The notes below the pieces were generated by a model that saw nothing but the letters and a program-made list of their open reading frames with translations, had not been told where the DNA came from and did no database searches. A DNA stretch of 64,000 nt from Corallium rubrum. Its lineage: Eukaryota; Cnidaria; Anthozoa; Scleralcyonacea; Coralliidae. Position numbers and translations under genes: made by a program. Shown here piece after piece: positions 1-12,500 of the stretch. The stretch covers positions 5,554,495 through 5,618,494 of the forward strand of contig OZ036014.1 of the NCBI GenBank assembly GCA_964035015.1, written 5' to 3'. Within the stretch, counting starts at the first letter, position 1; each line of letters begins with the position of its first letter.

Positions 1-1206
1 AGCCATATGTGGCCGAAAGGGCTGTTGTGTTACTGTTTGTTTAAATATTTCACGCCAGAAAACGAGAGTTTGCTTCAGTACTGTATACCTGCGACGACAC
101 AAGCTTCGTAGCGCCAATCTCGAAATTCAAGCTCCTCCCCAATTCCAAAGAGGAGATATCGGCGTTTTATGAATTACTATTGCGTATCGAGAAGGAATTT
201 AGCCGAAAAGTGTGGTTACTGTTCACAACACGTTCGCTTGTTAACAAACATGATTACTATTATTAAGATACCTCGCTACATTGTTTGTCACACTTGACTT
301 CACTTCGTTCTGTGGATTGCCCTCTAGATCTTTATAAAAAAACGTGTATCATAGAGCTCTAATTGTGCCCCACAAACAGTCTGACCTAAGATTTCGTGAA
401 GATTACAGGTATAAAATTATACAAAAAAAACGGAAGACCAACTGTTTGCTTTTACAACGAGAAAATGCTTTTAACTCCGCGTGTTATGACAGCCCACGAC
501 AATGAAAAAACAAACGGAAAACATGCTAGATGAAAAAACAGGGGTGCACACTTTAGAAAACGACACATCCTTTTTCAATTAATACAAAAAGAATCATCTA
601 GAATACAGTAGGAGTTTTTTTTATCCAATTCTGGGGCTTAAATCGTACATTGAATGAAGATTTAGCAGTTGGGTTGGACGCCAGCCGGACATGCCTTTGC
701 GTAATTATATCAAAGGCAATTACCTTACTGATAGCAAAATGAATATTCAGGCTCTTTAATTGGGACGTGCTTCAGAAAATGATTCAGGAAATTTGCTAAA
801 AATACGAGTTGCCAGATAACTCGGATAGTATTATTATTAAATGTATCGTTTTGCGTTGGGGAGGCCACAGCGGGTGTATATTACTGGCTTTATATACACA
901 CAGTCAAATATATGCAGAAAAGAACTTAAAAAACGACTTGTCAAGAAGCATTCATGTGATGTTCAGTTCTCTGTAATTGGCTGCGTCGAGTTGGTTCTGA
1001 TAAGATCAAATCGTGTATCATCATTGATAGCTTATTTATGAAGCTGTTTTTCTTATTTTTAAGAGTCAAGCCGGCACTGTCAATTAGTTTTATAATTTGC
1101 AACTAGTGTACGCTGGTTTTTAAAATTTAAAACAAAGAATGCTACTCATTTATAAACCGTGTTTCTAATAAATTCTAGTACTTTACATCGGCTGAAATTA
1201 ACACGT
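1..1206. other. No gene recognised
   Basis: AT-rich non-coding sequence. I see no family-like open frame, no RNA gene and no clear repeat unit here. Confidence 0.5.
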
Positions 1207-1646
1207 AGGAAATACAAACCATTTCCCGTGTTTTTATCAAGTTATTTGATCAGAAACACGAGTAGAGAAACACGGCTTTTAGACAATCACCAGGTTCACT
1301 GTTTCAAAATAACTTTTAACCAACGTAACAAACAGTGTTTTACGCTCGTTTTTTTTCAGTTTCAAACTTTAAAATACAAGCAAAACCGTTTCAAGTCTTT
1401 GTAGAACCCGCGGGTGAATACAAGAGGTGCATGTACCATTAAGTATACGTAGATAAAAGAAGTCATTCCCCGCGAGTTAATTGTTTAAGTTTAATAGGTC
1501 GAAGATTGCTCCATTAAGAATTGTTTGTGTGTAAACGAAACGGCGCCAGCAGTCGCCCAGAGTGGTGCCATATTTTTATCCGCGACTTATTGTCTTCATA
1601 CTTATGATTTAAACTCACTCTTTTGCCGCAGTCGTGACACTCGTAT
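1207..1646. repeat. Local duplication, copy 1
   Basis: This stretch recurs with small indels at 2132-2546. Shared landmarks in order are AGGAAATACAAACCATTT, AGAAACACGAGTAGAGAAAC, GTTTCAAGTCTTTGTAG, GAATACAAGAGGTGCATGTA, AAACGAAACGGCGCCA and TTTTGCCGCAGTCGTG. The two copies have the same orientation. No coding potential is evident. Confidence 0.8.
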
Positions 1647-2131
1647 ATAAAGCCGTGTTTACACGGCCAAAATTTAAGCACGCTTAAGTTAAGCGTGCTT
1701 AAAACGTACCACCTTGGTGCGTTTACACGGTCATTTAATAATCTCTTACTAAAACACGTACACCATTATTCAACATGGCGGACGAGCTACATTTTTGGTT
1801 TTGGAAGCTTCGTATGGGTAGCGTGCGTCAAAGAACAACGGAAGACCTCGGTACACGAGAAAAAGTAATAGCTATAAGAAAGAAAGAAAGAAAGAAACAA
1901 AGAATAGCGAGATGGAAGCTTCTACAGCATGCAGGGGAAAAAAATCATTTTATCGCACTAATAACACCGTATTAATAGCAAGCGTTTTTCAATCCCGTTG
2001 CGTTTACATGGCCAAGTTAAGCGCGATTAACTGATCGTGCTCAGTTTAATCCACCTCCTTGAGGTGGTGCAAACTAATCGCGATAAATTTACGCCGATCT
2101 GTTTACACGGATATTTTAAGCCCGCTTAAAG
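1647..2131. mobile_element. Spacer between duplicated blocks, probable decayed DNA element
   Basis: The motif GTTTACACGG, with close variants, occurs about four times (near 1656, 1718, 2000 and 2098), each next to TTAAGC-type palindromic sequence such as AAGCACGCTTAAG at 1676. Clustered palindromic subterminal motifs suggest a non-autonomous DNA element. A 66-residue basic frame from 1775 (MADELHFWFW...) inside it has no recognisable family and was not called a gene. Confidence 0.4.
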
Positions 2132-2546
2132 AGGAAATACAAACCATTTTCCCGTGTTTTTATCAAGTTATGTGATCAGAAACACGAGTAGAGAAACACG
2201 GCTTTTAGCCAATCACCAACGCTTAACAGGGAAGTATTTGAACTGTATGTGAACCCAAGCGAAACCTACAATGTTTTACGTTCGTCTTCAGTTTCAAACT
2301 TTAAAACACAAACAAAACCGTTTCAAGTCTTTGTAGGATCCGTGGGTGAATACAAGAGGTGCATGTACCCATTAAGTATACGTAGATAAAAGAAGGGTCG
2401 ATAAAAGATAGGTCGAAGATTGCTCCATTAAGAATTGTTTGTGTATAAACGAAACGGCGCCAACAGTCGCCTATATATCCGCGACTTATTGTCTTCATAT
2501 CTTATGATTTAAACTCAATCTTTTGCCGCAGTCGTGGCACTTGTAT
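2132..2546. repeat. Local duplication, copy 2
   Basis: Direct-orientation partner of 1207-1646, with the same ordered landmarks and a few short deletions, for example where copy 1 has the AGAGTGGTGCCA segment. Confidence 0.8.
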
Positions 2547-3048
2547 TTAAGTATACCTGCATGTGTATATACCGGAACCGGCAAGGGATCGATTATAGCT
2601 TTTCCTGCCAGGATTTATAGTGGCACAGGTAATAATAAGCCCTTGCATGGGTATGATTTTACGTGTGCAGAAGTAGGGAGAAAACATTTATTTATTTATT
2701 TTTTGGAAGGGAATTGGCATCTCCTTCCCAGAACCTGCGTGTAGATCGGGAGGGGTAGTAAATCTTGAAACACAGAATATATAGGAACTCTACTGATAAC
2801 TTTGGAAGTCATTTGTAAACTTAGGAATGGTTTTTCTGTGTGATGGTAATTACATTGATTTCTTTCAAATATAGAAGAAATTTTAACTGATTCCAAACTT
2901 TCAAACGGTAGTGTAATTTACTTGTATTTTAGCATTCATTTTTGATGTCCCTAGTCGTGGATTTATGTCAAGCCGACTACTGTTTTGAGAAAAATCGCGT
3001 TGCGCAATAGTGCCGAAATTTTTGTTGAAGTTTGTAGTTTAAAGCCTG

Positions 3049-3904
3049 GTTTCCATATAGTTGTAATAGGCAAGTTTCAGGGTGTTGAGCACGCATCGTT
3101 TTGCAAAGGAATTGGCGGGCTCTTGGCGCGGGCTCCCCACAAAGTAAGCAATGGCAAACAGACTTGCTAGCGAGCCAACAACAGCAGAATAACAGTGTTA
3201 AACATCCAGAAACTGTATCTATACTTTGTTTATCTTCAACAATATGTTTACTTTGGGTGGAGCTTGCCAGTTTCTTTGAAAAATGATGCGCGCCCAAGAC
3301 CCTGAAACTCGCCTATTGTTGTAATTCAGTCGGCGATTGATAGGCGATTGCTTGCGATATTTCACAACAGTCGTGTTTCCATATAGTTGTAATTGTTGTA
3401 ATTCAAATTGACGATTCGCTCGAACTCAGGACTTCTCAGTTTTAAAAGTGCTTAAATGAGTTAAATATAGTATTTAAAAACAAATTGGAGGACTAAAAGT
3501 TTGTTTGTAATCACTCTTACACAAGTGCAGTAATTTTGCCGCTTTGAGTCTCATGTTTCGTGAACGTTTAAGGACATTTGCGAACGTTGAATTTGGAGTT
3601 TGGCGCTCAAGTCTTCCACTTTGTCATTTGGTAGACTTCTTTAACAAAATCGAGATTTTTTTAAAGGATTTGGCCGGTTTCTGTAATGAATTTGGTCTTT
3701 TAGGTTGCAAAACCCTAGCGAAAAGTCGCCGACTGTCGGCTGTTGTAATTGTTGTAGAAGTTGAACTCGGTTCAACTTCTACAATAGTCGGCGATCGATC
3801 GCCGAATGCATTACAACAATTACAACTCGCGTTTCCATTAAATCGTAACGGTTGTAAGCCCTGATCGGCGACAGTCGGCGACTGAATTACAACTATATGG
3901 AAAC
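3049..3904. mobile_element. Family B TIR element, split by a family A element
   Basis: The ends are inverted copies: GTTTCCATATAGTTGTAAT on the left and ATTACAACTATATGGAAAC on the right. Internal sequence repeats the TIR motif near 3375 and carries many GTCGGCGA palindromic motifs. No transposase frame is present, so it is non-autonomous. A family A element (3069-3313) sits inside its left part. Confidence 0.7.
3069..3313. mobile_element. Family A MITE, copy 1 (nested in family B)
   Basis: About 245 bp with TIRs GGC(A/G)AGTTTCAGGGT...ACCCTGAAACTCGCC, flanked on both sides by TA. Related copies lie at 4556-5016 and 8604-8850, with a left-end fragment at 40563. A TA target duplication and short TIRs are typical of non-autonomous Tc1/mariner-like elements; the superfamily is an inference. 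Confidence 0.8.
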
Positions 3905-4555
3905 TAAGCTTAATAATTGACTAAATCAGTAGCACATCGAGTGTTCTATATAACCAATGCTTTCACGATTATTCGTTTGTGATAACAAAAATAAGGAATA
4001 ATTACATGTATGTACATTTTGGTAATTGTAAAGTATTTCTTGGGAAAATAAAGAAATAAAAAAACACTCCCCTCTCCAATTTTGAAATTTTATACAAAAA
4101 AATTTTGTATTTACATTATTTTTCTCAAACTCATTAATAATTCATGAGTAAAAACTAAAATAAATAAATATTTAATCAGTATTTAGAAATCAGAGGAAGA
4201 TTGCGGTTAAAGAATAAAACATAATCTGAAAATCGTCATCTTGTGACTTGATATTCAAGTTAAAAAACAAGATAAGACAAAATGAGAGGTAATATTTCGA
4301 CTCTATTTCAAAGTCATTATCAAACCAATAATTTACAAGCTTACTGAGTCCTAATATATACAATAATTACAAGGATGATGTCACCGCTTAGTAACTGGAA
4401 ATGTCACCAAGTTGACAAAACGGGTTAGACTGACATGTCAGCTGAATTGTTTCAAGTAAATGAAGATAAAATAAAAGTTGACAGTGGTGAAAGGATATAT
4501 ACCCAACACTGACTCGTCAGTGTTCGTTATCCGATGACTTTTAATACAGCCAATC
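3905..4555. other. No gene recognised
   Basis: AT-rich sequence without recognisable coding, RNA or repeat structure. Confidence 0.5.
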
Positions 4556-5016
4556 GGCGAATTTCAGGGTATTGCGCGCGCATCATTTTGCAAAGGAATT
4601 GGCGGGCTCTTGGAGTAAGCTACCCTGCGAGTCCGAGCCCCTTTCCGACCTACGCAAGCTTCGGGGGAAAGTGGGCGCTGCCAACAAACTCGATCTTCGC
4701 CCCAAGTTTGGGGCGAGTCAGTCAGGTGTTAAACTAGTCAAACCAGTTCTAGTTCACGAACACGTGTAAGCAGGAAAATAGGAAGTGACGCGTTAGAGCC
4801 TGGGCTCAAAATAGTATCTTGGCAACCGTTCACGCATGCTCAAAATGAAATATCGAGTTTGTTAGGTCGGAAAGGGGCTCTGACTCGCAGGGTAGAATTA
4901 AGCTTGCTAGCCAGCCAACATCCGGCAGAAACTGTATCTATATTTTGTTGATTTTAAACAGTATGTTTACTTTGAGTGGAGCTTGCCAATTTTTCGGAAA
5001 AATGATTCTCGCCCAT
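4556..5016. mobile_element. Family A MITE, copy 2 (interrupted)
   Basis: The left end GGCGAATTTCAGGGTATTGC and the right-hand segment (AGTATGTTTACTTTGAGTGG, then a diverged GAAAAATGATTCTCGCCC end) match family A. The middle is interrupted by a family C element at 4621-4894. The right TIR is poorly preserved, so the end is approximate. Confidence 0.7.
4621..4894. mobile_element. Family C TIR element, copy 1 (nested in family A)
   Basis: The TIRs start TACCCTGCGAGTC and continue GAGCCCCTTTCCGACCT, inverted at the right end (AGGTCGG...CGCAGGGTA). A second copy is at 45428-45724. Flanks GAGTAAGC and GAATTAAGC look like a degraded 8-9 bp target duplication, which would fit hAT or Mutator-type insertion. 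Confidence 0.8.
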
Positions 5017-5029
5017 ACAGCCAAACTGG

Positions 5030-5289
5030 TTACAATTGATTTTACTTTTAATACTACCGTGTGTTGCGAAGTTCGGTGGGAAGTTCAGATATTCATTCGA
5101 AAGTTCGAAATTACGTTGCTAAGGTTAAAAAATTATCCAATCAGAATGAGTTTTGATCCAAAGCTCGCAATTTGATTGGATAATTTTCAATCTTGGCAAC
5201 GTAATTCCGAACTCCCGAACGAGTATCTGAACTTCCAAAAACGAACTTCGCAACACACGGCGGTCAAAGTAATGTAAAATCAACTGTAA
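5030..5289. mobile_element. Fold-back family D, copy 1
   Basis: Nearly the whole element is an inverted repeat: TTGCGAAGTTCGGTGGGAAG, GTTCAGATATTCATTC and TTACGTTGC on the left are mirrored on the right. The outer ends are TTACAATTGATTTTAC and ATGTAAAATCAACTGTAA. A diverged copy is at 52944-53206. It has no coding capacity. Confidence 0.8.
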
Positions 5290-6157
5290 AAAGATTTATC
5301 TTGTTTTTGCAGCATGTACTTAGATAAGGATATTTTGCGGGAGACTTGCTCTGGATCTTAATTTCCAATTCCCAACTCTCACAAACCACAAACGTACACA
5401 AGAGCCGAAATACAAATGAAACAAATGCTTGTTTATTGGCGTATTTCAGATGCCAGTTTCCCAAACATTAAGTCTAATTGCTAACGTCCTGTGTTAACTA
5501 AAACAATACGTTTTTAAATAGATTTAACTTCTGATATGCCAGAGTGCTAATATGTTGATACGACCAGCCCCGGGTAACTGCTGTTTTTTACATTTTATGA
5601 ATTACCTTATAAAACAAAGGCGAGCGGACAGCCGGAATTAACGCGACCGCACCCGGCCACAGATAAAATACATAATTACAGATCGCAATCTTCCCTCGCT
5701 GTCTGCGTTCGTGAATCACAATATTTACAATCACAGGTCAATGACAGGTTACGAACTGTACACATTGGTAGCTTAATTTCGTACACTGCCAGCTTTAATG
5801 TCAGTTGCAAATCATTGACGCAACCTTGGCCTAAATTGTTCGGACACTTTTCTGGTTTTGACGATTTGCACTTAATGTTCCAACGACGTTTGGCCAGAAT
5901 TCTAGTTGCGAGGGCTAGGCGACATCTAGGGCCTCAAGGATTATTTGCGGGGTCGTAATTACGATGTCACACTCTCGCGCCAAAAATGCGCTCTGCATTT
6001 CTGTGAGTAAACATTGCACGGAAGTCGCACGTCCAAACATTTTTTGGGTGACCGCGATTATCACAATAGAACAACAAGCCCTACGTCCGGAGTATGCATT
6101 TTTGCGTGCGGGCGCAGAAGGCGCCCAGCTTGCATCCGTTTCAATCTCGCTGAATTT
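5290..6157. other. No gene recognised
   Basis: No coding exon could be supported. A 5' exon of the hydrolase gene that begins at 6518 would be expected upstream, but I could not identify a signal-peptide exon with a matching phase here or further left. Confidence 0.4.
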
Positions 6158-6427
6158 GGGAGGGAGGGAGGGAGGGAGGGAGGGAGGGAGGGAGGGAGGG
6201 AGGGAGGGAGGGAGGGAGGGAGGGAGGGAGGGAGGGAGGGAGGGAGGGAGGGAGGGAGGGAGGCAGGGAGGCAGGAAGGAAGGAAGGAAGGAAGGAAGGA
6301 AGGAAGGAAGGAAGGAAGGAAGGAAGGAAGGAAGGAAGGAAGGAAGGAAGGAAGGAAGGAAGGAAGGAAGGAAGGAAGGATGGATGGATGGATGGATGGA
6401 TGGATGGATGGATGGATGGATGGATGG
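6158..6427. repeat. Compound tetranucleotide array (GGGA)n(GGAA)n(GGAT)n
   Basis: Three consecutive homogeneous blocks: GGGA to about 6262, GGAA to about 6378, then GGAT to 6427, with two GGCA units at the first junction. The array is strictly purine-rich until the GGAT block. Long frames reading through it are artefacts of the period. Confidence 0.97.
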
Positions 6428-6517
6428 GAAATTTGCGCCGCTAATTTCTTTTAAAGTTTTGTTATTTCAACTGGGTAAGGATTCTAACGTTTCATGTTCT
6501 AACTTTTCTTCTACTAG

Positions 6518-9500
6518 ATGGGTCTAATGCATTTTTCTACCTCAGCCGTAATTCAAACAATCAAAACTGGGTAATTAGGCTACAAGCAGGAGGATCTTGC
6601 GTGTCGCAACAAGAATGTATTGACAGAAAAAAGACACCGTTTGGATCTTCTAAATATTTTAAGAAAGCTATAACTGGGACATTTTTAACTTCTGATGATC
6701 CAAATGAGAACCCGACGTTTCACAGCTGGAATAAAGTTTTTATACCTTACTGCAGGTAAAAATGCTTTTTGGCGCTTCCCTTCCTTCCTTCCTTCCTTCC
6801 TTCCTTCCTTCCTTCCTTCCTTCCTTCCTTCCTTCCTTCCTTCCTTCCTTCCTTCCTTCCTTTCTTTCGTCGTTGTAGTATTTTTCCAAAGGGAATGTTT
6901 ACTAATTGCACAGTTTTTCTTAATGTCGTTTTAGCGGAGATTTGTTTGTTGGAAGAATGCGTGCGGAAAAACACGTCTTTAATCTAGATATGCTGGGTCA
7001 TTACATCGTAACAGCTGTTATCAAACAACTCATTCAAGATTATCGCATTAACTCTAAACACAGCGAAGTAAGTTTTCTTGAAATTGGATTTCTCTTCAAC
7101 ACAGTTGACGTTAACAAGACAGCATTGTTCATGGTTGGAAAGACAACATTGTTTACGGTTGATTTTACACCTCTGATTTAATTTACTCATTCAATAGATT
7201 TTATTTGGAGGAGCTTCAGCCGGCGGTATTGGAATGCTGGGTAATATTGATCATATTGCTGGACTTGTCAAACCTGCTAAAGTACGTTATATTTTTGCTT
7301 TTTTTGCGAATGAAATCTAACGTGATGGTGGTAATGGTAGTGGTGGTAGTGATGATGGTGTTGGTGGTAGTGTTGGTGGTGATGGTGATAGTGATGATGT
7401 TGGTGATAGTGTTGGTGTTGGTGGTGGTGGTGGTGGTGATAGTGATGATGGTGTTGGTGATAGTGTTGGTGGTGATGATAGTGATAGTGATAGAATGATT
7501 ATGGTGATAATGCTAATGATGCATGGTATGGTGATGGTGATGGTAGTGATGGTGGTGATAATGGTGATGATTATGGTGATAATGCTAGTGATGGTAGTAT
7601 GATGATGATGGTGATGGTGATGGTAGTGATGATGGTGATGATGGTGATTGTGATGATACGATGGTGATAGTGATAATGATGGTGATGATGGTAATGGTGA
7701 TGGCGACGGTGATGGTAATAATGGTGTTGATTAGATAATGATAATTGGATAATTATAATTGGGTGATAATAATTATACTAATACATAACCTATTGTTAAT
7801 TTTTGATGAAAGGTTTTAGGCTACAACGATGGTGGATGGTTCACACTTTATCCCAACTATCTGGAACCAGTCGGTCCAAGAGCTCCAGAGTTTCTCAACA
7901 CGTTAAGAACGGTAATAATACAACTGGGAATGCCTTTAGTTCATCCGAGACTTGTTTCCTCTGCATCTTATTGAATGGGTTGATCAATAATTTACTCTTA
8001 GAGTAAGGAATATTGATGGTTTATTTTGTTACAGATGTTTAATTTCTTCTGGGATGGCTTCGTAGATGAATCTTGTCGAACGCAGATGTTACAACCTGCA
8101 GCTTGTCTCTATGGTGAAATGGGTGAGAAAACTATAATATAACACTCTAATACTGACACCTTTCTTATATATTCTGTGGTACTGATCAAGAGATGTTGCA
8201 ATGTGGGGGATTTAATGGCAATAATTAGACGGGACGGGAGGTCCATGATTCGAATAAGCGTTCTTCTTCAAATGTGCGCCCCCTCTCGAATAAGTTTATT
8301 CAGTATAGATATAACGGTAAGCGTATTTTACAGTTCTTGCTATTGTTCCTGTCTTTAGTAAAGTTTCTGTTTATCACTGAGTTTATCACCATTTTTATTG
8401 TTTTGTCAAAGAACGTTAACTGTAGAGAGCCTTCTCTAAAATACAACGTTGACTGTATTAATCCAAACAATATACCTTATTCAAAAATGGCCGCCGAATT
8501 AGAATTCTTTTATGTGCATATAAATTATCCCTTATGACCTCATTTTAAAGTAAAAATTATTTTGAATATTTCACACATGAAAGCGAGTTCATAAGGGCTA
8601 ATAGACGAGTTTCAGGGTGTTGCGTGCGCATCGTTTTGGAAAATAATTGGCGGGCTCTTGGCGGGCTCCCCACAAAGTAAGCAATGGCAAACAGACTTGC
8701 TAGCGAGACAACAACTGTCAGCAGAATAACAATGTTTTATATCCAGAAACTGTAGCTATACTTTGTTTATTTTAAACAGTATGTTTACTTTGAGTGGAGC
8801 TTGCCAGTTTCTTTGAAAAATGATGCGCGCGCAACACCCTGAAACTCGCCTATTTATATGTATATAAAATAATTTTAATTCGGTCTATTATTTTTGAATA
8901 AGGTCTGTGGAATCAAAATACTGCACGGTGCTGCGTAGGCAGTGTTGAAATACAAATCGAAATATAGTAAAGTTTGATAGCCTGCGAATACAGCCGCCTC
9001 ACATCGGCGCCCCGGTGAAACGCGAACCCCTGAGAGAGACGTCTGCGACTCGAGAGTAAAAATTCCATACTGATGACGTAGAGTCCGTCGTGAATCAGGA
9101 CGGAGCTCCTGATTGGTTTAGAAGCTTCGAAAGGCTCAGACCACTGATCTCAAATAATAGACTCATTATACTGGATAGATCATCCGGTGCTCGCTGTGAA
9201 GTCGGAATAAATTAGCGGCGGCCATTTCAGGTGGGATCCACTTGGTTTTCAACAGCCAATTTTAAGTTCTCCCATAGCGACAGAGACATGTCAAAAATTT
9301 AGCTGGTTTTTGTTCAAAATCCGATCATTTGAAGCGAAAACCAGAGGCGAAAACTGTGATTCAGCAATATTGTGGGCCCCACCGGATATGGCCGCCGCGA
9401 GATTTTTAGCCTCACTTCCAACTTCAATTTTTGCCACGCGCGAAACAATAGATGCTCTATCCAGTATAATGAGTCTATTATTTGAGATCAGTGGCTCAGA

Positions 9501-12500
9501 CGCTCACACCAAGTACAATTTCAATGCTCAGTTTCTGTCCTAAATTCTAAAGCAAAAGCCTAGTTATTGCCAAAAAAAAGAAAACGGGTAGCTATTCTTC
9601 TCATGCACTACGAGTTCGATTAGCGATAAATTGCAAGATTTCCTATCGAAATCGAACTGAAGCGGCTGTATTCGCAGGCTAAAGGTTTGAGTACTGCCGA
9701 AATTACAGAACGTAGTTTCTAACGTTTCGAAAGAAGGCCCTTCGTTTCTCTCTGACGACATTTCTCTCTGACGAAGGGCCTGTGCTCGAAACGTTAGAAA
9801 CTACATTCAATAATTTCGGCAGTACTCACTCAAACCTTACTATATTTCAATTTATATTTCAACACTGCCTACGCAGCACACTACTTTTGTTTTATTGTTT
9901 GGATTATTTCACCGCCGCGAGCATACCGTATTAGGGAGCTTAAGCAACCGACGTTTTAGAGCCACGGACGGCGATTGAATTCAATAGATCGTTTTCATCT
10001 GACGTCACGGCGGCCATATTGGTGTACCAAAACAATGAAATGGCGGCCATATTGGTGTACGGTATGGGAATAGACGACTTTCACGATCATGCGCAGTAGC
10101 AACAAATATTCAAATTTTGGTCGGAGATAAAAACAACTGTTTTTGCTGGAACGAGCGTATTGAAAATAGTAGAAGTGCAAAGTTTGAAACGAATTGCTTA
10201 ACAAATGGAAAAAGTTTCACAAGCGGAAAGTTGACCATTCCAACAGGGATTTATTAGTGATTTAATAGGGATTTTGGCTTGGTGGGCGGGAGTTGCACGC
10301 CAAGCCAAAATCCCTATTAAATCCCTAGTGGATTGCAAAACTTCCGAAGAGCGTAGCTTTCGCACTATTTGTCCGATTTATTTTAAACTTTGCACTTTTA
10401 CTATTTTTAATATGATCTTTCCAGCTAAAACAGTTGTTTTTACCTCCGATGAAAATTTGAAGTAAAGTTGCTACTGCGCATGAGCCTGAAAGTCGTCTAT
10501 TAGCTCTTTCTTATTCAAATATTTCGTATTGTTTCACCACCCCAATGGGGCCACCGATCACGTGAGTGAAAACGATCTATAGCATTTTTCATTCAAAACA
10601 ATGATAATGAGCAATTTAAAATTCCAAGAGCAAAGTGAACGCCGTCGTCGTTCTACACAAGACGTCATTGAGAGCATTTTCACGTTCTTGAGACGACGGG
10701 TACTTCTAGAACGTTGAGGCCTGTCATCGTTGTTTACTACAATGAGACATGCTTTTAAAGTAGAAAACTTGTATTTTAAGGGGGATAATTTCATTACATT
10801 ACAATATAAAATAAAGGATCTGTATTTTTATATAAAGATGAAATTTTAGCTTATGAGCTAACAGTTTAGATAGTGATTATTCATAACCTTTGTTTTGGGT
10901 AAAAAAATCTTTTCAAAGAATACACGGTTCAGTAGTTCTGTATTGTAGTCCTGCTCTTCCGGTCACCGTCCGTGTCTCAAAAACGCCTAATATGCTTAAG
11001 CTCTCTATTTACTCGTTTAAGCGCCGCGGCGCTCTTTAAATTTTTAGTGTTTCGGATGCGGCGCTTATTTGAGGGCGGCGCTCTTTAAAAATTATTTTAT
11101 TTGTAAACGATAACAAGAAATCTTATCAACAAAAGAAACATGTTTCAGATGTTATCTTGTCATTCACATTGAAATATACTCACTTTGAACATATAAACAC
11201 TGTAATACTGGACAATAAATTTCCAAGGCTGTAGTTGCTTTTTAGTTTGGCTTCTCGAACAATTCTGTCTGACGGTGCTTCGCTTAAGCACCGCATTGTT
11301 GTGAATAAGTGCGGCGCTTATTCGAGGGGGCGCTCTTTAATATTTTTGCTCTCATATGCGGCGCTTAATCAGGGGCGGCGCTTAATCGGGGGCGGCGGTT
11401 AAACGAGTAAATACGGTATGCCTAACTTCAAGAAATTGAATGTATTAATATTTTGATAACAGTACTCGCGTGCGTTGAAAGGTTGATTTTCGACATTTTC
11501 CCAGGGATTAACTTTTTCCTTTTTTTTCTTCGTATTTCCAGTCATCCCATATTTATCTACTCCAATTTACGTCATGGTCTCTCAATGGGATTCATATCAA
11601 CTGCAGGAATTAAACCTTCAAAAATATCAAGCAATTGGTCTACCACCATCTTCCTTCCACGAAGCTCTTTATTTGGTCAAGTTTGGTAACAATACGTACA
11701 GATCCATCAGAAGGGTACGTCATGCTTGTTTCCATCTCGGTAGACTGGGTTGCGCGGTATGCTGAATGCGTCCGCTTACTTGTTGGGCATTTGACAAAGG
11801 TTTCTTCTTCTTTTGTTATACAGCTTATTTCAAGTAACAAATCTGGAGTTTTCTGTCCAGCTTGTGTGTCTCACACTTTTGCTGGGGTAAATGAGACCGA
11901 AGCAGTTATCACAATGGAATATAATATTGCAGGTACGTATTTAGATTGGTGGTTATTTAATTTATTGCTATATATCTAGATATCTGTTTGTTTGTTTGTT
12001 TGTTTGTTCGTTTGTTTGTTTGTTTGTTCGTTCGTTCGTTCGTTCGTTCGTTCGTTCGTTCGTTCGTTCGTTCGTTCGTTCGTTCGTTCGTTCGTTCGTT
12101 CGTTCGTTCGTTCGTTCGTTCGTTCGTTCGTTCGTTCGTTCGTTCGTTCGTTCGTTCGTTCGTTCGTTCGTTCGTTCGTTCGTTCGTTCGTTCGTTCGTT
12201 CGTTCGTTCGTTCGTTCGTTCGTTCGTTCGTTCGTTCGTTCATTCGTTCGTTCGTTTGTTTGTTTGTTTGTTTGTTTGTTCTTCGTCTGTCTGTTTATCT
12301 GTCTGTTTATGTGTCCGTTTTTGTTGTTCATTCTCTTCCCACTTAGTCCGTTCGTTCATATCTATCTGTCGTTTGTGCGTCTGCCAAACTGTGTCTCGGT
12401 TTGTGTGTCCGTGTATCTATCAGACAGATTCCGTCTTCCACCTATTGGTGATTTAAAACGTATACTAATAAATATCTCAAACAACTTCATTGCCTTTTTC

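Noticed and set aside
1775-1975. 66-residue basic frame starting ATGGCGGACGAG, considered as a first exon
   Set aside because: It lies inside a palindrome-rich repeat, no second exon was found and no family is recognised.
3544-3864. 106-residue frame on the plus strand
   Set aside because: It coincides with the interior of the family B TIR element and reads through its GTCGGCGA palindromes.
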